Numbered from the stretch's first letter, positions 9,491-18,463 are shown. The stretch is 64,000 nt of DNA from Desulfosporosinus shakirovi (GCF_020595055.1 NZ_JAJDOO010000003.1:220639-284638); one strand, 5' to 3'. Notes: generated by a model not told the origin, from the letters alone. Numbers and translations are program-made.

Positions 9491-9521
9491 ATTGTATATC
9501 TTAGAGTTGACTCGAAGTCAA
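9491..9521 (-). promoter_or_regulatory. MerR-type promoter of the aldo/keto reductase gene
   Basis: On the minus strand TTGACT (-35, 9516-9521) and TACAAT (-10, 9491-9496) are separated by 19 bases, the over-long spacer typical of MerR-family control. The spacer holds the dyad GAGT-CA-ACTC within TTCGAGTCAACTCTAAG, similar to operators of MerR regulators of aldehyde/AKR genes. No merR gene is in the window, so the regulator would act from elsewhere. Confidence 0.6.
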
Positions 9522-9615
9522 CAATTTTGTTTCTTAAAAACCACCCAATTTAACAACCTGAAGTAATTCTTCATAATACGCCTTATCTGTTGTTCCAAAT
9601 ATTAAACTGAGTCTG

Positions 9616-9855
9616 CTATAAAAGTTTTGAAGTTAAATGGGTCTTTCGAAATGACTCTAAAAAATACTCCATAGCTTTATCCGAATCACATTTAAAGTAG
9701 TCACACCATTTCTCATTGAAAACAACAAACGCAATCATTGGGACAAAACCAGTGAAAAATTCATAAACTAGCTCGCGCTGATGTTCTGGAGAATTCTCCT
9801 CAATTTCACCTGACTCATTTTTAGTTTCAATTAGAATATCCTCCCATATGGAAAA
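9616..9855 (-). pseudogene. C-terminal remnant of a TetR/AcrR family regulator
   Basis: The minus frame ending in TAG at 9616 reads about 75 codons, including ELVYEFFTGFVPMIAFVVFN and EKWCDYFKCD, with the acidic/aromatic look of a TetR ligand domain. No helix-turn-helix is present: upstream the frame runs into the promoter and start of the ABC ATPase gene on the other strand, with no ATG or ribosome site. The N-terminal half has been lost. It may once have controlled the neighbouring transporter. The family call is moderate. Confidence 0.55.
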
Positions 9856-9867
9856 GGAGATGAAAAA

Positions 9868-10521
9868 ATGAGCACCATCTTAGAATGTAACGATCTTACC
9901 CAAAAATTCGGAAGTAAAGCAGCCGTATCTTCCGTTAATCTAAAGATAGAGCGCGGGCAAATCGTAGGGCTTTTGGGACCTAACGGCAGCGGAAAAAGCA
10001 CCCTGATTAAGCTTGCCAACGAACTCTTAACCCCCACCAGTGGAAATATTCTCATTGGAGGTAAGAAACCAGGCGTTGAGACAAAGAAAATCATATCCTA
10101 CCTCCCAGAAAAGACGTATTTGAATGAATGGATGCACGTAAACCAAATCATTGAGCTATTCTCTGATTTCTATGATAATTTTAAAACAGAAAAGGCTTAT
10201 GACATGCTTAAAAGCCTCAATATCAACCCTAACGACAGACTGAAAACCATGTCCAAAGGAACGAAGGAAAAAGTGCAGTTAATTCTTGTTATGAGCCGCG
10301 AAGCAGAACTTTATCTTTTGGATGAGCCAATAGGTGGAGTGGACCCAGCAGCAAGGGACTATATTCTTAACACTGGGATCACACGTCTCACCCTCTACCC
10401 TGATATCACTGAGATCGCCAGAGAAATTGAGTTAGAGGTTGAAGATGAAGGACAGCTTCCACCGCCCACAGTCACCCCGAGTTCCGTATTAAAGATCACT
10501 TCGCCTTATATCAAAGGTTAG
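9868..10521 (+). pseudogene. ABC transporter ATPase with foreign C-terminus (probably inactive chimera)
   Basis: Codons 1 to about 170 are a normal short ABC-2 type ATPase: Walker A GPNGSGKST, a degenerate signature MSKGTKEKVQL, and Walker B LYLLDEPIGGVDP followed by AARDYILN. The family should then continue with the switch histidine strand (LISTHL). Instead the frame jumps to an unrelated tail (TEIAREIELEVEDEGQLPPP...). The H-loop is therefore missing and ATP hydrolysis should fail. A ribosome site GGAGATG precedes the ATG, so it may still be translated. No permease follows. The tail belongs to no family I recognise. Confidence 0.75.
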
Positions 10522-10629
10522 GAAGAAAAATTTCGCTATTATCCTACAGCCTATCAATGAACATTGAGTGATCCAAAGAACTCCCCCTATGAAGAAGTGT
10601 GTTGCTATTGAAATGATATCCAGAGATAT

Positions 10630-10690
10630 AAGCTATAAAGGAAAATGCCTGTCAGTTCATTGAATTGAAGGGCATTTTCCTTTATAGCTT
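10630..10690. terminator. Large stem-loop, probable terminator
   Basis: A perfect 20-bp inverted repeat (AAGCTATAAAGGAAAATGCC and its complement) encloses a 21-base loop. It separates the chimeric ATPase from the next ABC fragment and could act on both strands. Confidence 0.7.
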
Positions 10691-10705
10691 CATAAACTCC
10701 ATTCC

Positions 10706-10821
10706 ATGGGGAACACCATAATAATCGTTACTCATGAACAGACATTGCTGATTATACTCGCCGTATAGTTGGTTTCCGAGATGGCAGGCTAGAAAAAGAC
10801 GAGATGGTATCTGCAATGTAA
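10706..10821 (+). pseudogene. C-terminal scrap of a MacB/LolD-type ABC ATPase
   Basis: One frame reads GNTIIIVTHEQT, the H-loop of MacB/LolD ATPases. After a one-base shift near 10745 the next reads ADYTRRIVGFRDGRLEKDEM to a TAA at 10819-10821. This is the usual end of such ATPases (THE...A..ADRI..L.DG). The first ~190 residues are absent. It is the second broken ABC ATPase within 1 kb. Confidence 0.75.
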
Positions 10822-10861
10822 CTATGGCCAATACTAAGGTGTAAAGAAAATCAAGGGAGAG

Positions 10862-11170
10862 GTGGCCATTTTGATGGAGGATTTCAATAATATTGAAGCT
10901 GAGTCCGATCAGCAGCAAAATGCAGCTAATACCGCAGAAGGTTCAATTCCATTTACCGATCTTTTTTCGTTGCAATTTAGGCAACAGTATACACAGTTTG
11001 ATTCCATTGACGAATTGCTGTCATCTGGTGGATTTGAAGTAAATTCCGAAGAAGATTATGAGGCTATCTCAGATGAAGACATAGATGCTCATGTAGTAAA
11101 AACTACCAAATTTAATTCTTGGAAAGAAATGCTTACGAACGCGATAGCTACAGGATTTACTATGAAATAG
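10862..11170 (+). CDS. Small acidic protein of unknown function
   Basis: The protein of about 100 residues is rich in Asp, Glu and Gln and has no membrane segment or Cys. An N-terminal low-complexity part (ESDQQQNAANTAEGS) is followed by FTDLFSLQFRQQY and a C-terminal FNSWKEMLTNAI that looks like an amphipathic helix. A GGGAGAGG site supports translation from the GTG at 10862, TTG at 10871 or ATG at 10874; the ATG start gives 98 residues. A strong terminator follows at 11215. I do not recognise the family. The good ribosome site and own terminator argue that it is a real gene. Confidence 0.6.
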   Translation: MAILMEDFNNIEAESDQQQNAANTAEGSIPFTDLFSLQFRQQYTQFDSIDELLSSGGFEVNSEEDYEAISDEDIDAHVVKTTKFNSWKEMLTNAIATGFTMK

Positions 11171-11205
11171 GGTTGATATGGGAAATTGCGTTTTCTTGAT
11201 TGGTG

Positions 11206-11425
11206 TTAAATAGTAAAACAAGGTGTTCCGCCAAACAGCGAAACACCTTGTTTTTGTGTGTTAAGGCAGTATGCACAGCCGTGCAAGCAGGTGTCATACA
11301 CCCCAATATCCTTACTTTTAATGCAACCACACTCTGAACGTTGTGATTTATCCTTAACCCCTGGAACATCTTGACCAAATACTCGTCGGATATACTGGTT
11401 GTCGCATGATATCCTTATCCACCAT
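11206..11425 (-). pseudogene. DUF1848 family remnant
   Basis: The minus frame ending at 11206 reads YIRRVFGQDVPGVKDKSQR, then SECGCIKSKDIGVYDTCLHG and CAYC. This is the conserved C-terminal Cys segment of DUF1848 proteins (CGC..S.DIG.Y.TC.HGC.YCYA). The rest of the ~300-residue protein is missing. Just upstream, AAGGAGG and an ATG at 11425 open only 23 codons in another frame (MVDKDIMRQ...), which suggests a frameshift or a fusion of a foreign 5' end to this tail. The end of the fragment overlaps the terminator of the preceding plus-strand gene. Confidence 0.7.
11215..11256 (+). terminator. Rho-independent terminator
   Basis: AACAAGGTGTT and AACACCTTGTT form the main stem with a short CGC/GCG extension, followed by TTTTTGTG. 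It lies 45 bases after the small acidic gene. Confidence 0.8.
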
Positions 11426-11531
11426 GACTGTATTCCTCCTTAGCCAACTCGTAATCTCGAGTTAACTGCATAGTCAGGATGAGTTTTTATCACACATTCA
11501 ATAAAATCGCTATGTTTACAAGGAAATCATT

Positions 11532-12494
11532 TTAAAACAGATGACATGCGACCCAATGATCGGGAGAAACTTCTTTTAGTTTCGGTGTATTTAGTTTGCA
11601 AGGTCCAAACTCCTTAAAACAGCGGGAACTGAAGCGGCAGCCGGCGGGGGGGTTAATGGGACTGGGCACGTCGCCCTTTAAGATAATGCGTTCCTTTTTC
11701 TCCGAATTAATGACGGGAATAGCCGAAAGTAAGGCCTGAGTGTAAGGGTTCAGGGGGTTGGCGTAAAGCTCTTTTTTCGGAGCGATTTCAACCAGTTTCC
11801 CTAAATACATCACCCCTACCCTGTCGCTGATGTGTTTGACTACCCCTAAGCCATGAGCAATAAACAGATAGGTAAGCTTGAACTCTTCCTTTAAATCATC
11901 GAGGAGATTTAAAACCTGGGCTTGGATGGAAACATCCAGGGCGGAAACCGGCTCATCACAGACGATTAGCTTGGGCTCCACAGCCAGGGCACGGGCAATC
12001 CCCACCCGCTGCCTCTGACCGCCGGAGAACTCATGCGGAAAGCGGTTGCGCTGGTGCCTTGCCAGGCCTACACAGTTTAAGAGAAAGATGACACGCTCTT
12101 CCACTTCACTCATCGGCAGCAGCTTGTTGATGATGATCGGTTCGGCGATGATATCCCCAATGGTCATTCGTGGATTCAAAGAAGCGTAAGGATCCTGGAA
12201 AATCATCTGGATATCCTTGCAATAGGAACGGCGCTGTTTTTTATTTAGAGCGGACAGTTCCTTGCCCTCAAAAAATATCTTTCCGCTTGTAGGAGTGTAA
12301 AGGTTGACCAGTATTTTACCCAAGGTTGTTTTCCCGCAACCCGATTCGCCAACTAAACCGAAGGCCTCCCCTTTGTTAATGGCAAAGGATACTTCATCAA
12401 CTGCTTTTAAAACGGAAACGGGCTTGCCGCGCCAATCAGTATCAATGGTAAAATACTTGGAAAGGTCTTGAACTTTCATTAGTACTTCGTTCAT
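11532..12494 (-). CDS. oppF: Oligopeptide ABC transporter ATP-binding protein (system 1)
   Basis: The 320-residue protein has Walker A GESGCGKTT, signature LSGGQRQRVGIARAL (here FSGGQRQRVG), Walker B LIVCDEPVSALD, and the C-terminal oligo_HPY region with Cys-rich GCRFSSRCFKEFGPC. It is the last gene of the oppABCDF-like operon and pairs with OppD as the ATPase heterodimer that drives dipeptide/oligopeptide (or related solute) import. Its start overlaps the OppD stop by 4 bases. The 'CRFSSRC' tail may hold an Fe-S cluster, as proposed for OppD/DppD-type proteins. Confidence 0.93.
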   Translation of the reverse strand: MNEVLMKVQDLSKYFTIDTDWRGKPVSVLKAVDEVSFAINKGEAFGLVGESGCGKTTLGKILVNLYTPTSGKIFFEGKELSALNKKQRRSYCKDIQMIFQDPYASLNPRMTIGDIIAEPIIINKLLPMSEVEERVIFLLNCVGLARHQRNRFPHEFSGGQRQRVGIARALAVEPKLIVCDEPVSALDVSIQAQVLNLLDDLKEEFKLTYLFIAHGLGVVKHISDRVGVMYLGKLVEIAPKKELYANPLNPYTQALLSAIPVINSEKKERIILKGDVPSPINPPAGCRFSSRCFKEFGPCKLNTPKLKEVSPDHWVACHLF

Positions 12495-13489
12495 TTTGCG
12501 CTCAATTCCCCTTCCTCGGCTTTGTCATATAAAAAGCAACGTACCTTGTGCCCATTTATCTCTTGCAACTCCGGCATTTCTTTGGTGCAACGTTCCATGC
12601 AACGGTCGCAGCGATCGGAAAAGGAACATCCTGGCGGCATATGCAAGGGATTAGGCACCATACCTTTGATCATGTATAAATGTTCATCACTCTCATTATC
12701 GATTTGGGGAATGGATTGCAGCAAACCCACGGTGTAAGGATGTTGGGGGTGCTCAAAAAGGGTCTTCACGTCGGCTTCCTCCACAATTTTACCGCAGTAC
12801 ATTACGATAACGCGATCGGCTGCTTCGTAAACAACACCTAAATCATGGGTAATGAGCAGAACAGCCATATTAAACTTTTCCCGCATTTGATAAAGCAGCT
12901 CCAGAATCTGAGCCTGAATCGTTACATCCAGTGCCGTAGTCGGTTCGTCGGCAATCAAAAGATCCGGTTCGCAGGAAAGTGCCATAGCGGTCATAACTCT
13001 CTGGCGCATACCGCCGCTCATCTGGTGGGGATAGTCGTTGGCACGTTCGGCTGGGGAAGGTATGCCAACTGTATCCAGCATTTCAACAGTGCGTGCCAGG
13101 GCTTCTTTTTTGGAGATTTTCATATGCGTCATAATGTTTTCCATGATCTGATCCTTGATACGCCAAACCGGATTTAAAGACGTCATGGGTTCTTGGAATA
13201 TCATGGAGATCTTATTGCCACGGATTTGTTGCAGTTCTTTTTGGCTCAACTTAGTCAAATCCTGAGATTTAAATAAGATTTCTCCGCCGGCAACTCCGCC
13301 CGGTTTCTGGATGAGTCCCATAAGGGAAAGGGATGTCACGCTTTTTCCTGAGCCGGATTCGCCAACAATGGCTAGAATCTCGCCTTTATCTATAGTAAAA
13401 CTGACATCATCGACGGCCCTTACAGTGCCACGTTTCAGTTTGAATTCCGTTCTTAAATTTTTAACTTCCAGTAACATCCTATTCACCAC
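12491..13489 (-). CDS. oppD: Oligopeptide ABC transporter ATP-binding protein (system 1)
   Basis: The 332-residue ATPase has Walker A GESGSGKS, signature [15 protein letters not shown], Walker [15 protein letters not shown] and H-loop LLITHDLGV. Its C-terminal oligo_HPY domain carries [15 protein letters not shown]. It forms the cytoplasmic ATPase pair with OppF. Translation is probably coupled: OppC ends 2 bases before its first codon and OppF begins inside its last codons. The start could be the ATG a few codons in (MLLEVKNL), which would leave 329 residues. Confidence 0.93.
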   Translation of the reverse strand: MVNRMLLEVKNLRTEFKLKRGTVRAVDDVSFTIDKGEILAIVGESGSGKSVTSLSLMGLIQKPGGVAGGEILFKSQDLTKLSQKELQQIRGNKISMIFQEPMTSLNPVWRIKDQIMENIMTHMKISKKEALARTVEMLDTVGIPSPAERANDYPHQMSGGMRQRVMTAMALSCEPDLLIADEPTTALDVTIQAQILELLYQMREKFNMAVLLITHDLGVVYEAADRVIVMYCGKIVEEADVKTLFEHPQHPYTVGLLQSIPQIDNESDEHLYMIKGMVPNPLHMPPGCSFSDRCDRCMERCTKEMPELQEINGHKVRCFLYDKAEEGELSAK

Positions 13490-13491
13490 CC

Positions 13492-14424
13492 TTATTTTAT
13501 TCTGGATTTCGGATCTAGGGCATCTCGAAGTCCGTCGCCAAACAGGTTAAACGCCAGTACAGTAATGGTGATAGCAATACCGGGGAAAATCAGTGTATAA
13601 GGTGCAGTAAAAATAAAACCCCTTGCTCTGCCCAGCATATCGCCCCACTCGGCAAACGGTGGCTGAACACCCAAACCTAAAAAGCCAAGCGCTGCAGTGT
13701 CTAGCACAGCACTGGATATGCCCAGAGTGGCCCGGACGACAATCAGGGAAATAATATTCGGTAAAATATGCTTGAAAATAATACGACTGTCTCCATTGCC
13801 GATGACCCTTGCAGCTTGGACATAGTCATTTTCTTTGACGGAAAGAATACTTCCCCGAACTATTCGGGCATATTCCGGAATGGAAACTAGACCGATAGCG
13901 ATGACTGCCTTGTCCAATCCCTTGCCCAGCGCCGCCATAAAGGCAATGGCCAGCAAAATAGACGGAATGGCCAGCATTACATCCATTGTCCGCATAATGA
14001 AAGCATCCGTCTTGCCACCCCGGTACCCCGCAATGGATCCTAACAGAACTCCGATGGAAAGAGAAATCGCAACGGCCGTAACTCCTACGAACAGAGAGAT
14101 CTTTGTGCCGTCAATAATTCTGCTGAACACGTCTCTGCCCAGTTGATCCGTTCCGAACCAGTGCTCCGCATTTGGCCAAATAAAGCTTTTAGTCATATCG
14201 GAATAATTGGGATCATAGGGCAATATCTGTATTCCTATTAGTTCACTTATCCATACAGTAACAGCAATCAGAGCCAGCAAAGCGATGATAACCAGACCAA
14301 CAACTGCGGCCTTATTCTGCCTAAGGGTTTCCCACATTTCTTTCAGCTGCGATTCCGGTTTCTCCACATATTCTGCAGCCTGCATCAAATTCTCAGCTGA
14401 ATTCGCACTATTATCTTTAGCCAC
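13492..14424 (-). CDS. oppC: Oligopeptide ABC transporter permease (system 1)
   Basis: The 310-residue membrane protein has an N-terminal OppC_N segment (LRQNKAAVVGLVIIALLAL) and the BPD_transp_1 domain. The EAA loop that contacts the ATPases reads AARVIGNGDSRIIFKHILPN. Five to six membrane helices are visible. It pairs with OppB as the translocation pore. 'FGTDQLGRDVFSRII' is the typical family sequence in the first extracytoplasmic loop. It lies between OppB and OppD with gaps of 2-3 bases. Confidence 0.93.
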   Translation of the reverse strand: MAKDNSANSAENLMQAAEYVEKPESQLKEMWETLRQNKAAVVGLVIIALLALIAVTVWISELIGIQILPYDPNYSDMTKSFIWPNAEHWFGTDQLGRDVFSRIIDGTKISLFVGVTAVAISLSIGVLLGSIAGYRGGKTDAFIMRTMDVMLAIPSILLAIAFMAALGKGLDKAVIAIGLVSIPEYARIVRGSILSVKENDYVQAARVIGNGDSRIIFKHILPNIISLIVVRATLGISSAVLDTAALGFLGLGVQPPFAEWGDMLGRARGFIFTAPYTLIFPGIAITITVLAFNLFGDGLRDALDPKSRIK

Positions 14425-14427
14425 AAG

Positions 14428-15444
14428 CTACACCTCTTTTTTAGAATATTTAATACGTGGATCAAGGAATGCATAGAACACATCAACAATCAAGTTTACA
14501 AGCACGAAAATTGAAGCAATGAGCAAGACAACCCCCTGCACCACAGGAAAATCCGACTTTAGGATACAGGCCACGGTGTAGGCACCGATCCCGGGCCAGG
14601 AGAACACTGTTTCCGTTAGTACAGCACCGCCGAGAAGACTGCCAAGTTGAAGCCCAATAACCGTGACGATGGGAATCAAGCCATTGCGAAGGGCATGCCT
14701 AATAATCACTCTGCCTTCTGAAATTCCTTTGGCTCTGGCAGTGCGAATAAAATCCTGCTGCAAGGTTTCCAGCATACTAGAGCGGGTCATCCTGGCAATG
14801 ATGGCCATGGAATACATTGCCAGAGCACTTGCCGGCAGCACCAAATGCCGAAAAGCATCCTTAAAGCCGTCCATATTATTTGTCACCAGACTATCGATTA
14901 AATAAAAACCCGTAATATCCAACGGCTGCAACAAAGGGTCAATTCTTCCGCTCGAGGGAAGCCAATGTAAGGTGCCTGAAAAGAAAATAATCAGCAAAAT
15001 ACCAAGCCAGAAAATCGGCATCGAAACGCCGATGAGAGCAATAAACATACCGGCATTATCAAAAATCGAGTTCTTTTTCACCGCAGAAATCACTCCTATA
15101 AGGATACCGAAAAAAGAAGCAAGCATTATAGCAACTAAAGCCAACTCGATGGTGGCAGGAAAACGGGCAAAAATCTCTTTAGTGACGGGCATCTTGGTAT
15201 AGTAAGAAATACCTAGATCGCCGGTTAGAGCACCTGTAATATAATGAAAATACTGCAGGTAAATCGGATCATTCAGTCCATTTGCCTGTCGCCACACCTC
15301 GACAGCTTCCTGTGTTGCGTGCTGGCCCAAAACAATCGGAGCGGGATCCGGTGAAAAGACACGCATGATGAGAAACACAATAATGGAAACCCCAATCAAT
15401 ACGGGAATTAACATCAAGATTCGTTTAAAGATATATTTGAGCAT
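14428..15444 (-). CDS. oppB: Oligopeptide ABC transporter permease (system 1)
   Basis: The 338-residue protein starts MLKYIFKRILMLIPVLIGVS, the standard OppB/DppB N-terminus. It has six helices, with the EAA loop TARAKGISEGRVIIRHALRN. It forms the pore with OppC. A hairpin lies in the 88-base gap between the binding-protein gene and this start, so the permease and ATPases are probably made at lower level than the binding protein. Confidence 0.93.
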   Translation of the reverse strand: MLKYIFKRILMLIPVLIGVSIIVFLIMRVFSPDPAPIVLGQHATQEAVEVWRQANGLNDPIYLQYFHYITGALTGDLGISYYTKMPVTKEIFARFPATIELALVAIMLASFFGILIGVISAVKKNSIFDNAGMFIALIGVSMPIFWLGILLIIFFSGTLHWLPSSGRIDPLLQPLDITGFYLIDSLVTNNMDGFKDAFRHLVLPASALAMYSMAIIARMTRSSMLETLQQDFIRTARAKGISEGRVIIRHALRNGLIPIVTVIGLQLGSLLGGAVLTETVFSWPGIGAYTVACILKSDFPVVQGVVLLIASIFVLVNLIVDVFYAFLDPRIKYSKKEV

Positions 15445-15477
15445 TTACAACAACCTTTCAGCAAAAAACAAAACCGG

Positions 15478-15499
15478 GAACCGGTTTGAAAACCGGTTC
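15478..15499 (-). terminator. Attenuating stem-loop between opp binding protein and permease genes
   Basis: GAACCGGTTT and AAACCGGTTC form a tight stem. On the minus strand it is followed by CCCGGTTTTGTTTTTTGC. A leaky terminator or RNA-stabilising hairpin at this position is common after solute-binding-protein genes. Confidence 0.65.
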
Positions 15500-15532
15500 T
15501 CGGCAGCCTAAATTCACAATACGAAAGCAGAG

Positions 15533-17095
15533 TTATTTCTTCGATACGCCAACAAACGGTGTGACACCGGTCATATGGAAGTAGAAATCACTAATGTTCG
15601 GTCTATAGGCACAAAGTGTTTCAGCGTGGGAAACTGGTAGCCATGCAGCGTCTGCAGCAGCCATTTTTTCCAGTTGGGTATAAATCGCAATGCGATCGGC
15701 ACCGGCAGGAGTTTCCACACCCTTGACAATCAACTTGTTAAATTCAGGATTCTTGTAGAGTGCAACGTTCATGCTAGGGTCTTCGTGAGCTAACAGATAC
15801 ATAAAGTTATCCGGATCTCCGTTATCTCCGATCCAACCATAGAAGCAAATATCATAATTGCCTGCTTTTAATTTTTCCCTATAAGTTGTCCAGTCATAAG
15901 AATCGATCGTGCAGGTGACGCCTACTTTGGAAAGATACCCTTGAACCGCTTCAGCCAATGCTTGTCCTGTGGCTGAATTATAGGGTCTGGGGTTGGTGTA
16001 AGTCATCAATTTTACGGAAGTTAAGCCTGATGCTTTAATCGCTGTAGCGGCAGCCTCTGCATCATATGGTACTTGAGCGATGCTCTTGTCATACCCTTCC
16101 ATAAAGGTGGGCAGAATGGAAGTTGCAGGTTCAGAGTAACCTTGATAGAGGCTCTTCACCATTTCTGGGACATTGATAGACTGAGAAATAGCAGCACGGA
16201 GCTTAGGATCGTTGAATGGTTTTTTGGATGTATTGTAAGCCATGTAATTGATATTCATACCCGGGGCCTGGAAGATTTTATTGCCTGCGTCAGTGATCTG
16301 TTTGACCACAGTAGCATCAATACCATCAATCATATCAGCCTCGCCATTGTTTAAAGCAACTACGCGTGCTGAGTTGTCTTTAATAAATTTGAAGATAACA
16401 TTCTTGGTAAGGGCCTTGGTTCCCCAGTATTCGTCATTGCGAACTAAAACAATGTTTTCGTCCTTTGCCCAATTTACAAACTTGTAAGGACCTGTACCAA
16501 CCGGTGCCTGGTTCACATTGTTGTTATTGTCTTTTAAAGCCTTGGGGCTGATAATCGGTGCACTCATAACCATGGCCAGATTGGCGAGGAAAGGCGTGCT
16601 GGGAGCTGTCAGATTGACTTTGACTGTGTTCTTGTCCACAACCTGAACATCTTTCACGGAACCGTAAACAAACGATGCGTAAGCCATGTCCGCAGTCACC
16701 TGGGGAGGCAACTGGCGATCGATGTTAAATTTCACAGCATCGGCATCAAAATCAGTGCCGTCATGGAATTTTACGCCCTCTTGCAGATGGAAGGTATATG
16801 TAAGGCCGTCCGGACTCACATCCCAACTTTTAGCAAGAGAAGGCTCAACCTTTGTGGAATCTTTGCTGTACTTTAGAAGCCCATCATAGATATTGATCAT
16901 TACTTTAGCCGACTCACCGTCGTCGACCATTGCCGGGTCCAACCCTCTTGGCTCTGCGCCCTGGGCATAGATCAGGGTATCGCTTGCCTTTGGTGTGGTG
17001 TCGCTGCTTTCCTTAGGCCCTCCGCAGCCAGTTAAGGAAATCCCGACGAGAGCTACTGACAGAACAAGAGCAGCAATCCTTTTGAATTTCTTCAT
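15533..17095 (-). CDS. oppA: Peptide/nickel-type ABC transporter substrate-binding lipoprotein (system 1)
   Basis: The ~520-residue family 5 extracellular binding protein starts with MKKFKRIAALVLSVALVG and a lipobox LTGC, so it should be anchored to the membrane outer face. Family features include ILYAQGAEPRGLDPA-like 'LIYAQGAEPRGLDPAMVDD', 'LAKSWDVSPDGLTYTFHLQ', and 'APVGTGPYKFVNW'. The ATG at 17095 is preceded by GGGGAG; an upstream in-frame start at 17134 lacks a site. Substrate class (peptide, nickel chelate, glutathione) cannot be fixed from sequence. It is the first gene of its operon. Confidence 0.92.
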   Translation of the reverse strand: MKKFKRIAALVLSVALVGISLTGCGGPKESSDTTPKASDTLIYAQGAEPRGLDPAMVDDGESAKVMINIYDGLLKYSKDSTKVEPSLAKSWDVSPDGLTYTFHLQEGVKFHDGTDFDADAVKFNIDRQLPPQVTADMAYASFVYGSVKDVQVVDKNTVKVNLTAPSTPFLANLAMVMSAPIISPKALKDNNNNVNQAPVGTGPYKFVNWAKDENIVLVRNDEYWGTKALTKNVIFKFIKDNSARVVALNNGEADMIDGIDATVVKQITDAGNKIFQAPGMNINYMAYNTSKKPFNDPKLRAAISQSINVPEMVKSLYQGYSEPATSILPTFMEGYDKSIAQVPYDAEAAATAIKASGLTSVKLMTYTNPRPYNSATGQALAEAVQGYLSKVGVTCTIDSYDWTTYREKLKAGNYDICFYGWIGDNGDPDNFMYLLAHEDPSMNVALYKNPEFNKLIVKGVETPAGADRIAIYTQLEKMAAADAAWLPVSHAETLCAYRPNISDFYFHMTGVTPFVGVSKK

Positions 17096-17152
17096 TTTTC
17101 TCTCCCCTTTTTTACTTTCTGATTCCGAATACAATATACAATCACTTTTTTA

Positions 17153-17181
17153 ATAGTAACACTCTAAATTTGTATGCGCAA
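17153..17181 (-). promoter_or_regulatory. Candidate sigma-A promoter of opp operon 1
   Basis: On the minus strand TTGCGC (-35, 17176-17181) and TACTAT (-10, 17153-17158) are spaced 17 bases apart, about 60 bases upstream of the oppA start. No operator is obvious. Confidence 0.5.
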
Positions 17182-17434
17182 TACTTCATCTGCTAATAAA
17201 ACTATAATTTCTATTTAATTATTTGATAATTGAAAATTACAAGCAGATATCCCAATGTATGGTTACGTCACATTTTTTCATTACATATTCTTAGTATACT
17301 TCAGCTAATTTATACATTACTGTGTTGTATTACAGATCGTCTTACAAACCGACAAAACTGTTTATCTCCAATTTCATTTCATAAGTCTGCCAAAAGATAT
17401 ATACTTAGTTAAAATCACGAAAGAAGGTATAATT

Positions 17435-17668
17435 ATGTCCGTCTCTTTAGTTTTTGTAAATAATAAAATCGAGTTTGAATATGTCTCAGATCAAAATAAA
17501 ATTTTTGTTTTTGATATTAAGAATGATAAGGCGTTACCAACTTATTCATTACCTGATAAATCTGCAGAACTCGATAAAGCTGCTTTCATTGATATTTGTC
17601 TAAATATCCGTAAACAAATTGACAAAGGAAGGCAGACCTTGAAACAGCGTTCGCAAGCAAATTTGTAA
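17435..17668 (+). CDS. Small protein of unknown function (77 residues)
   Basis: The ATG follows AGAAGG at 7 bases. The protein has a beta-rich first half (MSVSLVFVNNKIEFEYV, KIFVFDIKND) and a helical, basic second half (IDICLNIRKQIDKGRQTLKQR). It has no signal peptide, membrane helix or Cys. Base use is more A+T-rich than in the neighbouring operons. It is transcribed divergently from opp operon 1 and may share its control region. No family is recognised. Confidence 0.55.
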   Translation: MSVSLVFVNNKIEFEYVSDQNKIFVFDIKNDKALPTYSLPDKSAELDKAAFIDICLNIRKQIDKGRQTLKQRSQANL

Positions 17669-18044
17669 ATTATGCAGCTGTGCCGTTAAAGTAAACTCGT
17701 TCAATGAATTTCAAAAGCCCCTATTTAATCTTCTTATCATGCACAAACTCTTCTTCATATTCTCATTGGTTATTCTTATCTCACCTTACCCAACTCCCAT
17801 TTCTTCCATTATTAAGATTTCCAACTTGCCATTGCTGACCTGTTTCCCTGTAGAACTACCTTTCCCCTATCATTAGTTCATTTTCGTAAGCACCTTCAGC
17901 TCTTACTGTTTACCCCTATGCCCTTTTACTTGTTTTCTTCGCTATGCTGCAGGGCTTATATCCCCCGGCGTACAGTTTTCCGAGCCGCAAGATACTTTGA
18001 GAAAGCTTATTCGCCATTAATTCAAGGAGGTTGCTCATAGAAAA
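17669..18044. other. Non-coding pyrimidine-rich stretch
   Basis: About 375 bases without a credible gene. From about 17720 to 17950 the plus strand is dominated by C and T with short A runs. I see no RNA gene. It could be decayed coding DNA from the minus strand. Confidence 0.4.
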
Positions 18045-18067
18045 AAGGCCACTCATTGAGTGGCCTT
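18045..18067. terminator. Short stem-loop
   Basis: AAGGCCACT and AGTGGCCTT pair around a 5-base loop and are flanked by A/T tracts. It lies just left of the inverted-repeat element at 18078. Confidence 0.55.
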
Positions 18068-18077
18068 AAAAATTAAA

Positions 18078-18463
18078 TCCCGCAAAGTTCCTCCAGAATT
18101 AATGGATACACGGCTCTAGATTAATCGTCAACTAGTAAGAGAATCTCAATACTTTGATCTAACTAAACGCAAACCAGTCAAAAACCAAGCTTTTAAGGTA
18201 ATGAAACTAATCTGGACAAATCCTCCACTATTTCTTCAATTACTTTAGGCTCTAAACTAGGAACAATCGAATAACAGTCACTAAGAAAATTTAGATTTCA
18301 GATCACTCAACAGTAACTTGAAAAACCATGCTACAATTAGGATAATCTTCGGACTAGACTTACCAAGCTCATCGACATGCGGACTCAACAGCGACTTTCC
18401 AATATACTTTTCCCAAAGACCTAACTACTACTGACTTCTAATAGTGAGAGGAACTTTGCGGGA
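18078..18463. mobile_element. 386-bp element with 16-bp terminal inverted repeats (MITE-like or IS remnant)
   Basis: TCCCGCAAAGTTCCTC at 18078-18093 is perfectly inverted at 18448-18463. Possible AAAT target duplications flank it, with the left copy adjoining or overlapping the first repeat base. The interior has no transposase-sized frame; the longest stretch is about 33 minus-strand codons (DCYSIVPSLEPKVIEEIVED). The size, perfect ends and lack of a transposase fit a miniature transposable element or an internally deleted IS. The flank out to about 18650 also looks like degraded mobile DNA. No family can be named from the sequence alone. Confidence 0.5.
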
